DNA from: Zygnema cylindricum | Taxonomy: Eukaryota > Streptophyta > Zygnematophyceae > Zygnematales > Zygnemataceae | Direction of reading: 5' to 3' | Assembly (NCBI GenBank): GCA_037447655.1 | Contig: JBBHKE010001501.1 | Location: 323,115-387,114 of the forward strand | Length of the DNA: 64,000 nt | In this document: one piece after another, positions 1 through 9,019 of the stretch | Numbering within the stretch: the stretch's first letter is position 1 | Layout of the letters: each line of letters starts with the position of its first letter | The notes under the pieces: model-generated | Seen by the model: only the letters and a program-made list of their open reading frames with translations | Database searches by the model: none | Told to the model about the DNA's origin: nothing | Translations under genes and position numbers: made by a program

Positions 1-391
1 TGGGGCTTGCTGTTGGAGTAGCAAACAGCAAAGAGTTATTGCTCAATCCACCATGGAGGCTGAGTATATGGCCTCTTGCTCGGCTGTAAAATAATTGATG
101 TGGGTCAAGTCTTTGATTGATGAGCTTGGTCACCTTAAGAGTGGTGTGCAGAAAAGTTTTTATGATAATCAGGCAGCAATTGCTATTTCTGCCAATCCTA
201 AACATCATTTTAAAGCCAAACACATGGACATCAGACTCAGCTTTGTTAGAGAGAAAGTAGATATCAAAATAATCAGTTTAGAGTACAAACCAGATAGTGA
301 GATGGTAGCAGATATGATGACAAAACCTGTGCCTTCCCCTAAACTAATTTTTTGCAGGGAGAAGTGCGGTCTGAAATTAAAGATTGACTAG
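1..391 (+). pseudogene. Ty1/copia pol, RNase H C-terminus (partial, family A)
   Basis: This is the last ~130 codons of a copia polyprotein: the RNase H domain that degrades RNA in the RNA-DNA hybrid during reverse transcription. Visible motifs are CCWSSKQQ, STMEAEYM, DNQAAIAIS, HFKAKHMDIR and ADMMTKP, all typical of the copia RNase H tail. The frame is open from about position 5 but has a TAA at 92-94, so this copy is dead. The 5' part lies outside the window. It is followed by a polypurine tract and an LTR, which places it as the 3' end of a plus-strand element of the same family as the one at 7991-14386. Confidence 0.9.
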
Positions 392-404
392 AAAATAAGG
401 GGAG
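392..404 (+). other. Polypurine tract (family A)
   Basis: The purine run AAAATAAGGGGAG lies directly between the pol stop codon and the LTR start TGTAGAAATT. This is the position and composition expected for the primer of plus-strand DNA synthesis. The same run occurs at the equivalent place in the minus-strand element (about 9007-9019). Confidence 0.75.
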
Positions 405-1459
405 TGTAGAAATTAATGATCCATTTTTTAGTATTTTCTAGGTCTAAATAAAAATAAAAAGCCGAGGCAGTCTACCTCTAACTTCTCTCTCCAAACTCTC
501 AAACTTGTCGCAGTAACTGAGAAATTGGAGAGGAAGCTAGAGCCATGGCTACCTAGGCTATCCTGAGGTTTACGGGAAAATTATATTAGATAGGGAATTA
601 TTTTACTAAAAAGTATGTGCCGGCCACAAGATTTGAACCTGGTACCTGCCGGCCAACAGACAGTAAATAGCCGGTAGCCTTAGCCGTTAAGTTTAGAAGT
701 AGTATTAAGCATTATATAGTACGATAATTAATTAAACATTAATTCGTAGGATAAATCATCTAACTATGATTATTAACGAGACACATAGATCTGGTAGTAT
801 AAAAGTACGAATTGTGGTACGGATAAGATATCAATACCGCGCATTGATTTCTTAAGGGAAACAAATACCGCGCAAGTATTTATTACGGCTTCGATCAAAT
901 GCGAGTTTAATTAGACGGCCGGAATTAGCGTCAAGATCGCGGAAGAAGAATTCGGCGGTTTGTGGGCATCGCCACATCGGATGACACGTGGCGATGTTAC
1001 ATTGGAGCGTGGTATCTCCGAGGATTAAAGGAGCGAATCCGGACGTACCACGTGTGGACATTTTGGCCATGTCGTACAATGTCCGTACATAAAGTACACC
1101 GGCAGCTGTACTTTTGCGTACGGAACTGTAACCTGATTGGTTCCGTACACCAGTAGATAGAGTCTGTTAGAGAGATAGGACTTAGAAAAATTTAGAAGAT
1201 AGGACCCTCTCTCCCAGAGAGCTTCTGTACAAAAGGTCAATTTTGACCCTCCATAACTTACTGCTCAGGGGAGCAAATTCAGATATTCTTTTTGCTATCG
1301 ACTCAGGGGGAGTCTTTCCTTCAAAGGGGTGCAGGTGGTTAGAGTTTTTGTCTGCCAAGGTGGCCGATGTTTTTGCTGAAACAAAAAGGGGTCAGGATTA
1401 TCCTAGAGGCTTCTTGGAAGCTGTCCACTCTGAAGACTTATGGAGGTCTGAGAGTTTCA
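405..1459 (+). repeat. 3' LTR, copia family A
   Basis: The segment starts TGTAGAAATTAATG and ends AGAGTTTCA (TG...CA). It is collinear with the two LTRs of the minus-strand element at 7991-9006 and 13337-14386, at about the same length (1055 bp). It contains a GCCATGGCT motif, an antisense tRNA-like module (615-693), paired GCGCGGTATT-type motifs (about 836-880), a G-box-like CACGTG and a GTACATAAAGTACA palindrome. It closes the element whose pol tail begins the window. Confidence 0.85.
615..693 (-). other. tRNA-like module inside LTR
   Basis: On the minus strand, an A-box-like TTAACGGCTAAGGC is followed about 35 nt later by a B-box-like GGTTCAAATCT. The B box sits in a T-arm-like hairpin (CCAGG / CTTG) flanked by GCCGGC repeats able to pair as an outer stem. 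It is antisense to its LTR. It is not an intact tRNA gene. Confidence 0.5.
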
Positions 1460-1651
1460 AGTTATCTTCCCACGTTAGAAAGGTAATATGCATGTTCAAT
1501 GGCACTGAAAGCATAAAATACTCAGCATCCATCTGCATGTCCCAAAAGAGAAAAAAAACCAATTTAGTCCTCAAGTAGAAAAAGGTGTACCTTGATTTTT
1601 CGATGAATTCAAACAGGAAAAATATTGTTCACCTTCTTGTGAATGTGGCTT
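1460..1651. other. No gene seen; flank of inserted element
   Basis: AT-rich sequence between the family-A LTR and the next LTR fragment, with no coding signal. The first bases after the LTR (AGTTA) would be one target-site duplication; the partner is outside the window. Confidence 0.4.
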
Positions 1652-2450
1652 TGAAATTCTGTAACCTCCATTGGTACACAAAATGTCCAGCTTATATGAA
1701 GCCTCTAGGATAATATTTGCAGTTTTGACTTTGGCAATGAATAAGTGCCACCCTGGCACGCAAAAACTCTGACCGACTACACCCCTGTGTAGCCTGGACT
1801 CCCCCTGAGTACGTAGCAAAAAGAATCACTGAATTTGCTCACCTGAGCATTAAGTTATGGCTGTTCAAAGACATCATATTTGTACAGATGGCCTCTGAAG
1901 AGAGGACTTTTTCCAAATTTTGTCTAAGTCCTGAAAAACTCCTAATAGCTACTCTAAACCAATCAGCGTGAAGTATCCTAATTAGTCTACATATAAAGTA
2001 CAGCAGCCGCCGTACTTTATGTACGGAAATATTCGGCACCATTCCTGGTCTGCCACGTGGCAAAAATAGGTCAATAGCATTCTGTCCCTTTTCTCTTCCG
2101 GCATCCTATAAGATGATGCCACGTGTCATTTCCTTCCATTTCGCCGAACTTCTCCCAGATAGTCGTTGCGGCATACCGGCACTCACGCGTGCCGTCCGTT
2201 CTTTTCACGGTGATCAATTTCAGCCGTTCGATGTGACGGCGCGCCGAATAAATGTTGACCGTTGAATTTCACCGGTCAAATTTCCGTGTTGACCGTTGAA
2301 TTTCGACAGTCAACATTCCGTGTTGACTGTTTAAATTTTCTTCTTGCTTCGCGAGCCGTCGATCGCGACATTTAATTTCGTCCGTCGAAATCAAATGTCT
2401 GTTTGATTTATTTCGTGGGTACTGCATTTCGTGCGGTTTCACTCGGCAGC
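1652..2450 (-). repeat. Truncated copia LTR (family-A relative), minus strand
   Basis: It begins TGAAATTCTGTAACC, which read on the minus strand is an LTR 3' end. It contains the conserved leader block (minus-strand TGCTCAGGTGAGCAAATTC near 1835-1852), the GTACATAAAGTAC palindrome near 1991-2025 and a CCACGTGTCAT box near 2110. Near 2253-2340 there is a 34-bp tandem repeat (TGTTGACCGTTGAATTTC core, 2.6 copies). The U3 end is not recognisable and the segment runs into family-B pol sequence. Confidence 0.55.
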
Positions 2451-2454
2451 CTTA

Positions 2455-4020
2455 GGGGAGCCTCTGACCATCCAAGAAGCCTTCTCATCACTAGATCGAG
2501 GAAGCAAACGATGAAATGAAGTCGATCATGGAGGCTCAAACATGGGAGCTTGTGGACCTTCCTCCAGATCGAAAACCGATCGGCAGCAAATGGGTATTCA
2601 AGGTGAAGTTAAATCCAGATAATACCATTGAACGATACAAGGCTAGACTTGTGGCAAAGGGTTATAATCAAAAGGAAGGAATTGACTTTGAAGAAACCTT
2701 TTCTCTTGTTGTAAGATTTCCAACAGTTAGGATTTTGCTATCTCTAGCTGCTATAGAAGATATGGAAATACATCAAATGGATGTAAAGACGGCCTTTTTG
2801 CATGGAGAACTAGAGGAGACCATTTACATGCAGCAACCTGAAATGTATGCAGATCTAGGGAAAATGCACTTAGTATGTAAACTGCTAAAATCATTGTACG
2901 GCCTAAAACAGGCCCCGAGGCAATGGAATCTAAAACTTGATGAATTCTTAACTGGTCTAGGCTTTAAAAGGATAAGCTCTGATCACTCAGTCTATGTCTT
3001 ACAAGGTGAGGATGGAATAGTATATATAGCGGTATACGTAGATGATCTACCATTAGTGAGCAAATCAATGGCTGAAATTAACAAAATTAAAACAGCTTTG
3101 AAATCACGGTTCGAGATGAAAGACCTCGGTGAGGCAAAATATATTTTGGGTATTCAGGTAGAGAGGGACAGGAAAAACAGATTAATAAAATTGACTCAAA
3201 AAGAGGCTATTGGAAATATGTTAGATGAATATGGAATGCGGGGGGCAAAAGGATGTGTAACACCAATGGAGTTTCGGCATAGGTTAGAGGGGGAAGAAAC
3301 AGAACCGGGTGTTATTGTCACTCAAAATTTTGAGTCAGGGGAGGATGATCCTATGACACTGATACCTTACAGACAAATAGTGGGAAGTTTAATTTATTTC
3401 ATGAACTGTACCCGTCCGGATATTGCTGCAGCAGTTGGGGTACTAAGCAGAAGTCTAGAAAATCTGAGGAAATTTGACCGTGATGCAGCAAGAAGAGTTT
3501 TAAGATACTTGGCAAGAACCAAAGACCTCAAACTCACACTAGGCGGAGGAGAAATGAAGCTGCAAACATGGAGTGATGCAAGCTATGGCGATATGCCGAG
3601 TCGAAAATCTACCACGGGATTCGTTCAGCAAATTGGGAACGGGACTTGCTGTTGGAGCAACAAACTTCAAAAGGTCACGGCACAATCGACGATGGAGTCG
3701 GAATATATGGCAGCAAGCTCGGCCCTCAAAGAACTCCTATGGGTGAAATCCATGTTACAAGAATTGGGATACATGCAGGTTGGTCCACAGGTGATTTGTG
3801 TGATAACCAAGCTGCCATTGCCATTGCTTCTAACCCAAGTCACCATTTCAAAAGCAAGCACATGGATGTAAGATTACACTTTGTAAGAGAAAAAGTGTTC
3901 TTTAGAGTGATTAAATTATGTTATTTGCCAGATGCAAAAATGGTTGCTGATATGCTCACTAAAGCTCTTCCGGCTCTTAAGCTGAAGTATTGTAGGGACG
4001 CATTGGGATTAAGTGAATAG
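2455..4020 (+). pseudogene. Ty1/copia pol: reverse transcriptase and RNase H (broken)
   Basis: Long copia RT-RNase H reading frame, main open stretch 2516-3871. Ordered motifs are QTWELVDLP, GSKWVFKVK, RYKARLVAKG, FEETFS, HQMDVKTAFLHGEL, LYGLKQAPRQWN, the catalytic YVDD (about 3038), KDLGEAKYILGI, RPDIAAAVGVLSR, STMESEYMA and ADMLTKALP. Upstream, EPLTIQEAFSS-like coding sequence is joined by a frameshift near 2490-2510. A second frameshift near 3785-3800 moves the tail into another frame, which ends at TAG 4018-4020. Gag, protease and integrase are absent, so this is a 5'-truncated copy. The next feature is a polypurine tract and LTR. Confidence 0.9.
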
Positions 4021-4169
4021 CTGAGTTGCTGCACTGCTATACTGCTATGTTGCTCTAGTCCAATAACGGGAATATATTGGGACTACGTGACTTGCTAAAA
4101 TTGCTACGTTGCTATGCTGCGATGCTGCGCTAGTTCGACATCGCAGCTGCGGTAGCACGGTGAGTCTGA

Positions 4170-4182
4170 AGCTTTAGGGGAG
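4170..4182 (+). other. Polypurine tract (family B)
   Basis: AGCTTTAGGGGAG lies immediately before the LTR start TGTTATTTTTGG. The same arrangement recurs in the duplicate at about 6180-6192. Confidence 0.65.
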
Positions 4183-4955
4183 TGTTATTTTTGGAAAGCG
4201 TTAAGTCTCAGTAAATTTATAGGACGGCGGAAAAATAGATCTATATGGACACGCGTCGTCACTTGAATCACAATACAAGTTTTTGAATAGTTCCGACAAC
4301 GCAGTTGCGACGTAGATGGAACAAGCGCAGCTGCGGCTATTTTTGATATGGTATGTACAAACGAACGCAGCCTGCGACGCAACGGGTCAAATGCTGATGC
4401 GGATATTTTGGTACATGACAATGTAGTTGCTACGCAACAAGACAAACGCAGCTGCGGCTAACTTTTGTATGTGATAACGCAGCTGCTACGAAGTTGCGGA
4501 TAATTGAATATAATCAGGAGTTGGACTGCGCTACTGCGGTTGATCTAAATCAAATTAACCGACGAGATTCACTTAGCCAGGCAACGAGTATTTGATCAAA
4601 TCCCCTGTATAGGTTTCTCAGTCATATTGAGTGTACAGTGATAGATTAGTTCTTAGCGTAAGTAGGAGCACTTAGACCTTAGAGGCAGTTTAGTTCTTTT
4701 GGATGTATTGTTTTGGAACACTTGTATTGGCGGTACAGCACTATGTAATAGGACAACTGAGTGAAGAGTATAAGACTTAGGACGTAGAACATTTCATGTA
4801 TCTAGACTTCCAGATTGTGTAATCTGCAGATTGTTTTTGGGAAACTTCTGAGTTGCATATCTTGGTGTATGTTGGATCAATTGAGCTGAAACTATGGGAG
4901 TTGTCAGTCTTTGTGATATTTTATACTGTGGTATAGTTTGAAGTAGTTTGGTTCA
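4183..4955 (+). repeat. LTR, copia family B, copy 1
   Basis: Starts TGTTATTTTTGG after a polypurine tract and ends GGTTCA before a primer-binding-site-like TTGTATCAGA (773 bp, TG...CA). The U3 part has several CGCAGCTGCGG palindromes (4326, 4447 and nearby). A TATA-like GAGTATAAGACTTAGG near 4765 may be the core promoter. It has internal retroelement sequence on both sides, unlike a simple solo LTR. Confidence 0.75.
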
Positions 4956-4970
4956 TTGTATCAGATTTGG
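4956..4970 (+). other. Primer binding site candidate (family B)
   Basis: TTGTATCAGATTTGG directly follows the LTR end. It resembles the common plant copia primer site TGGTATCAGAGC, which is complementary to initiator tRNA-Met. The duplicate has it at about 6968. Confidence 0.55.
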
Positions 4971-5028
4971 TGAGCTGTAGAAAACAGCTGTTTGATAGGA
5001 TTCTTGTTGAGCTTCTGTGAGTGAGATT

Positions 5029-5697
5029 ATGTCTACTTCCACTACTACTGCTGATGCTCCACCTGCTCCAGTGGTTGTAGAACAACACGCTTGACATTGC
5101 AGTAGCAATGGGAGTACTATGCCGATTCCTGCAAAAACCACAGAAACAACAATGGAATGCGGTTAAGCGCATTCTTAAATACCTAAAAGAAACCATAATT
5201 ATGCATTGACACTTGGAGGAAAACAAAGCAGCATTTAGATCCATGCATTTACAGATTCTGACAAGGGAGGTGACATTGCATCAAGAAGGTCCAGAACTAG
5301 TTACTTGGGCAACCTTGGCGCTGGGAGCATCTGTTGGAGAAGGAAACTCTAAAAAATAGTCGCCCTCCTCCACGATAGAGGCGGAATACATGGCTGCAGA
5401 AGCAACAATCAAGGCGGCTTTATGGTTAAGAGAGTTGTTGCAAGAGTAACAGTTCACACAAGGGGGCAGACATGGATCTATACTAACACTCAGAGTTGCA
5501 TATCCCTCATCAAAAACACAATAAACCATCCAAAGGCCAAGCATATTGCCATGGGTTATCACTTCGTACATGATACAGTCGCAGCGGAAGAAGTGGTGTT
5601 TAAGTTCGTACCTGATAGCGAGAACGCGGCAGACATGCTCACGAAGACTATGGGAAAAGACAAGCTTCGTCTCTACTCAGGAAAGCCGGAATGGTAA
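5029..5697 (+). pseudogene. Copia family B internal deletion: gag start fused to RT/RNase H tail
   Basis: An ATG at 5029 opens a gag-like N-terminus (MSTSTTTADAPPAPVVVEQ). After ~20 codons it joins directly to the end of reverse transcriptase (DIAVAMGVL, about 5093). The remaining ~600 bp encode the RT-RNase H connection and RNase H in several frames with stops: AVKRILKYLKET, DSDKGGDIASRRSRTSYLG, KNTINHPKAKHIAMGYHFVHD, ENAADMLTKTMGKDKLRLY. The last frame runs 5422-5697. Most of gag and all of protease and integrase are missing. Confidence 0.8.
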
Positions 5698-5975
5698 GTA
5701 TGGAGGATGGGTTGGGAGAAATTCCACGAGAAGGAAACAAGGAGGCAAACAATGAGAATGGCGGAAATGAGGTCAGTGGGGAATTTCCCGTCGCTTAAAT
5801 ACTACCAGACAGGAAGTTTCAAAGAAAACTTAGATCTTCGCAGCGACAAACTTTTGGTGCACTAGAAATTGCAAGCGGGTGACTAGTGACGGTTCAAATT
5901 TTGACGCACGAATGAAAAGCCAATAATTATTACGACATACGAATGAAAATCCAATAATTGTTAGACGGACGTCGC
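5698..5975. other. Non-coding flank (insertion target of family-A element)
   Basis: No coding signal. The stretch ends with GACGTCGCGGT, where GCGGT is the target-site duplication of the family-A insertion. This is the duplicated version of the sequence at 7712-7990. Confidence 0.5.
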
Positions 5976-6098
5976 GGTTGAAACTCTGAGACCTCCATAA
6001 GTCCTCAGAGTGGACAGCTTCAAGAAGCCTCTAGGATAACCTTGACCCTTTTGTGTTTCAGCAAAAAGAACTCTTACCCTAGCAGACAAAACCTCTTT
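5976..6098 (-). repeat. Family-A LTR terminal fragment captured by duplication
   Basis: The first ~123 bp of the family-A LTR (from TGAAACTCTGAGACC), still preceded by GCGGT. It is cut off at CCTCTTT, where the second duplication unit begins. It matches 7991-8110 closely. Confidence 0.85.
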
Positions 6099-6192
6099 GA
6101 CTTGCTAAAATTGCTACGTTGCTATGCTGCGATGTTGCGCTAGTTCGACATCGCAGCTGCGCTGACATACTGAGTCTAAAGCTTTAGGGGAG

Positions 6193-6967
6193 TGTTGTTT
6201 TTTGGAAAGCTTTAAGTTTTAGCAAATTTATAAGAGGGAAAAAAAATAGATCTATATGGACACGCGACGTCACTAGAATCACAGTGCAGGTTTTTGAATG
6301 GTATCGACAACGCAGCTACGACGCAGATGGAACAAGCGTAGATGCGGTTATTTTTGATGTGGTCTGTACAGACAAACGCAGCCTGCGATGCAATGGGTCA
6401 AAGGCAACTGCGGATATTTTGGTACATGACAACGTTGTTGCTACGCAACAGGACAAACGCAGCTGCGGCTAACTTTTGTATGTGATAACGCAGCTGCTAC
6501 CAAGCTGCGGATATTTGAATATAATCAAGAATTGGACTGCGCTACTGCGGTTGATCTGAATCAAGTCAACAGACGAGATTCACTTAGCCAGGCGACAAGT
6601 ATTTGATAAAATCACTTGTATAGGATTCTCAGTCATATTGAGTGTACAGTGATAGATTAGTTCTTAGCGTAAGTAGGAGCACTTAGACCTTAGTGGCTGT
6701 TTAGTTCTTTTGGATGTATTGTTTTGGAACACTTGTATCGGTGGTACAGCACTATGTAGTAGGACAACTGAGTGAAGAGTATAAGACTTAGGACGTAGAA
6801 CATTTTTAAGTATCCAGACTTCCAGACTGTGTAATCTGCAGACTGTTTTTGGGAAACTTCTAAGTTGCATATCTTAGTGTATGATGGATCAATTGAGCTG
6901 AAACTTTGGGAGTTGTCATTTTTTGTGATATTCTATACTGCGGTATAGTTTGAAATAGTTTGGTTCA
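6193..6967 (+). repeat. LTR, copia family B, copy 2
   Basis: 775 bp, from TGTTGTTTTTTGG to TGGTTCA, collinear with 4183-4955. It is again preceded by CTTTAGGGGAG and followed by the primer-site-like TTGTATCAGA. Confidence 0.75.
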
Positions 6968-7040
6968 TTGTATCAGATTAGGTGAGTTGTAGAAAACAGC
7001 TGTTAAATATGATTCTTCATTAGCTTCTATAAGTGAGATC

Positions 7041-7709
7041 ATGTCTACTTCCACTACTACTCCTGATGCTCCACCTGCTCCAGTGGTTGTAGAACAACAC
7101 GCTTGACATTGCAGTAGCAATGGGAGTACTAAGCCGATTCCTGCAAAAACCACGGAAACAACAATGGAATGCGGTTAAGCGCATTCTTAAATACCTAAAA
7201 GAAACCATAAATTATGCATTGACACTTGGAGGAAAACAGAGCAGCATTTAGATCCATGCATTTACAGATTCTGACAAGGGAGGTGACATTGCATCAAGAA
7301 GGTCCAGAACTAGTTACTTGGGCAACCTTGGCGCTGGGAGCATCTGTTGGAGAAGGAAACTCTAAAAAATAGTCGCCCTCTCCACGATAGAGGCGGAATA
7401 CATGGCTGCTGAAGCAACAATCAAGGCGGCTTTATGGTTAAGAGAGTTGTTGCAAGAGTAACAGTTCACACAAGGGGGCAGACATGGATCTATACTAACA
7501 CTCAGAGTTGCATATCCCTCATCAAAAACACAATAAACCATCCAAAGGCCAAGCATATTGCCATGGGTTATCACTTCGTACATGATACAGTCGCAGCGGA
7601 AGAAGTGGTGTTTAAGTTCGTACCTGATAGCGAGAACGCGGCAGACATGCTCACGAAGACTATGGGAAAAGACAAGCTTCGTCTCTACTCAGGAAAGCCG
7701 GAATGGTAA
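7041..7709 (+). pseudogene. Copia family B gag-start / RNase H fusion, copy 2
   Basis: Duplicate of 5029-5697 with the same internal-deletion joint (gag N-terminus to DIAVAMGVL) and the same interrupting stops, ending with the ADMLTKTMGKDKL tail at 7709. Because the deletion joint is identical, it pre-dates the tandem duplication. Confidence 0.8.
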
Positions 7710-7985
7710 GTATGGAGGATGGGTTGGGAGAAATTCCACGAGAAGGAAACAAGGAGGAAAACAATGAGAATGGCGGAAATGAGGTCAGTGGGGAATTTCC
7801 CGTCGCTTAAATACTACCAGACATGAAGTTTCAAAGAAAACTTAGATCTTCGCAGCGACAAACTTTTGGTGCACTAGAAATTGCAAGCGGGTGACTAGTG
7901 ACAGTTCAAATTTTGACGCACGAATGAAAAGCCAATAATTATTACGACATACGAATGAAAATCCAATAATTGTTAGACGGACGTC

Positions 7986-7990
7986 GCGGT
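7986..7990. repeat. Target-site duplication, left (GCGGT)
   Basis: GCGGT directly before TGAAACTC. The identical 5-mer follows the other LTR at 14387-14391. Five bases is the usual size for Ty1/copia integration. Confidence 0.9.
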
Positions 7991-9006
7991 TGAAACTCTG
8001 AGACCTCCATAAGTCTTCAGAGTGGACAGCTTCAAGAAGCCTCTAGGATAACATTGACCCTTTTGTGTTTCAGCAAGAACAACTCTTACCCTAGCAGACG
8101 AAACCTCTTTCTACCTTCAACCCTGTAAAAGCAAGACTCCCTTAAGTCGATAGCAAAAAGAATCTCTGAATTTGCTCCCCTAAGCAGTAAGTTATGAATG
8201 GTCAAAGTTGACCTTTTGCACAGAAGCTCTCTGGAGAGAGGATCCTATCTCCTTTTTTTTCTAAGTCCTATCTCTTTCACAGACTCTATCTACTAATGTA
8301 CGGAGCAAATCAGATTACAATTCCGTACACAAAAGTACAGCCGTCGGTGTACTTTATGTACGGAAATTGTACGACATGGCCTTAATGTCGACACATGTCA
8401 TATCCGCAATGCAATTTTGCCACGTGTTATCCGATATGGCGATGACCACAAACCGCTGAAATCTTCTTCCGCGATCTCGGCGCTAATTCCGGCTATCCGA
8501 TTAAATTTACATTTAATCGTAGCCGTAATAAATACATGCGCGGTATTCGTTTCGCTAACGAAATCAATGCGCGGTATTGATTTCTTATCCGTACCGTAAT
8601 CCGTACTTTTACACTACCGGTTTTCTATGTATCTCGTAAATATTTACAGTTAAATGAATTATCCTACGTATTAATGTTTAATTAATTATCAAACCATATA
8701 GTACTTAACACTACTTCAAGACTTAACCGCTAAGGTTACCGTCTGTCGGCAACTTGCCGTCCGGTAGGTACCTGGTTCAAATCTTGTGGCCGCCACATAT
8801 CTTTTTACTAAATAAACCGCTAATATATATTTCCCGTATACCTCAAGATAGCCTAGGTAGCCATGGCTATAGCTTCCTCTCCAATTTCTCAGTGACTACG
8901 ACAAGTTTGAGAGTTGGAGAGAGAAGTTAGAGGTAGACTGCCTCGGCTTCTTTCTATATTTCTATTTAGACCTAGAAAATACTTTAAAGGACCATTAATT
9001 TCTACA
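7991..9006 (-). repeat. 3' LTR of family-A element
   Basis: 1016 bp, read on the minus strand from TGTAGAAATTAATGG to AGAGTTTCA. It carries the tRNA-like module (8721-8797), paired GCGCGGTATT motifs (about 8538 and 8570), a CACGTG near 8421 and the GTACATAAAGTACA palindrome near 8350. Confidence 0.9.
8721..8797 (+). other. tRNA-like module inside LTR
   Basis: Plus-strand A-box-like TTAACCGCTAAGGTTACCG and B-box-like GGTTCAAATCTTG, about 40 nt apart. It is antisense to the minus-strand element and sits ~210 bp from the LTR 5' end, like the copy at 615-693. Confidence 0.5.
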
Positions 9007-9019
9007 ATCCCCTTATTTT

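Larger units (their letters stand above)
4089..6098. repeat. Tandem segmental duplication, unit 1
   Basis: About 2.01 kb starting GACTTGCTAAAATTGC and repeated almost base for base at 6099-8110. The unit contains a family-B LTR, a gag start, a pol tail, flanking sequence, the GCGGT target site and the first ~120 bp of a family-A LTR (about 5976-6098). The join reads CCTCTTT|GACTTGC. Confidence 0.9.
6099..8110. repeat. Tandem segmental duplication, unit 2
   Basis: Second copy of 4089-6098, with scattered substitutions and 1-3 nt indels. Its right end continues into the complete family-A LTR, so unit 2 keeps the original context on its right-hand side. Confidence 0.9.
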
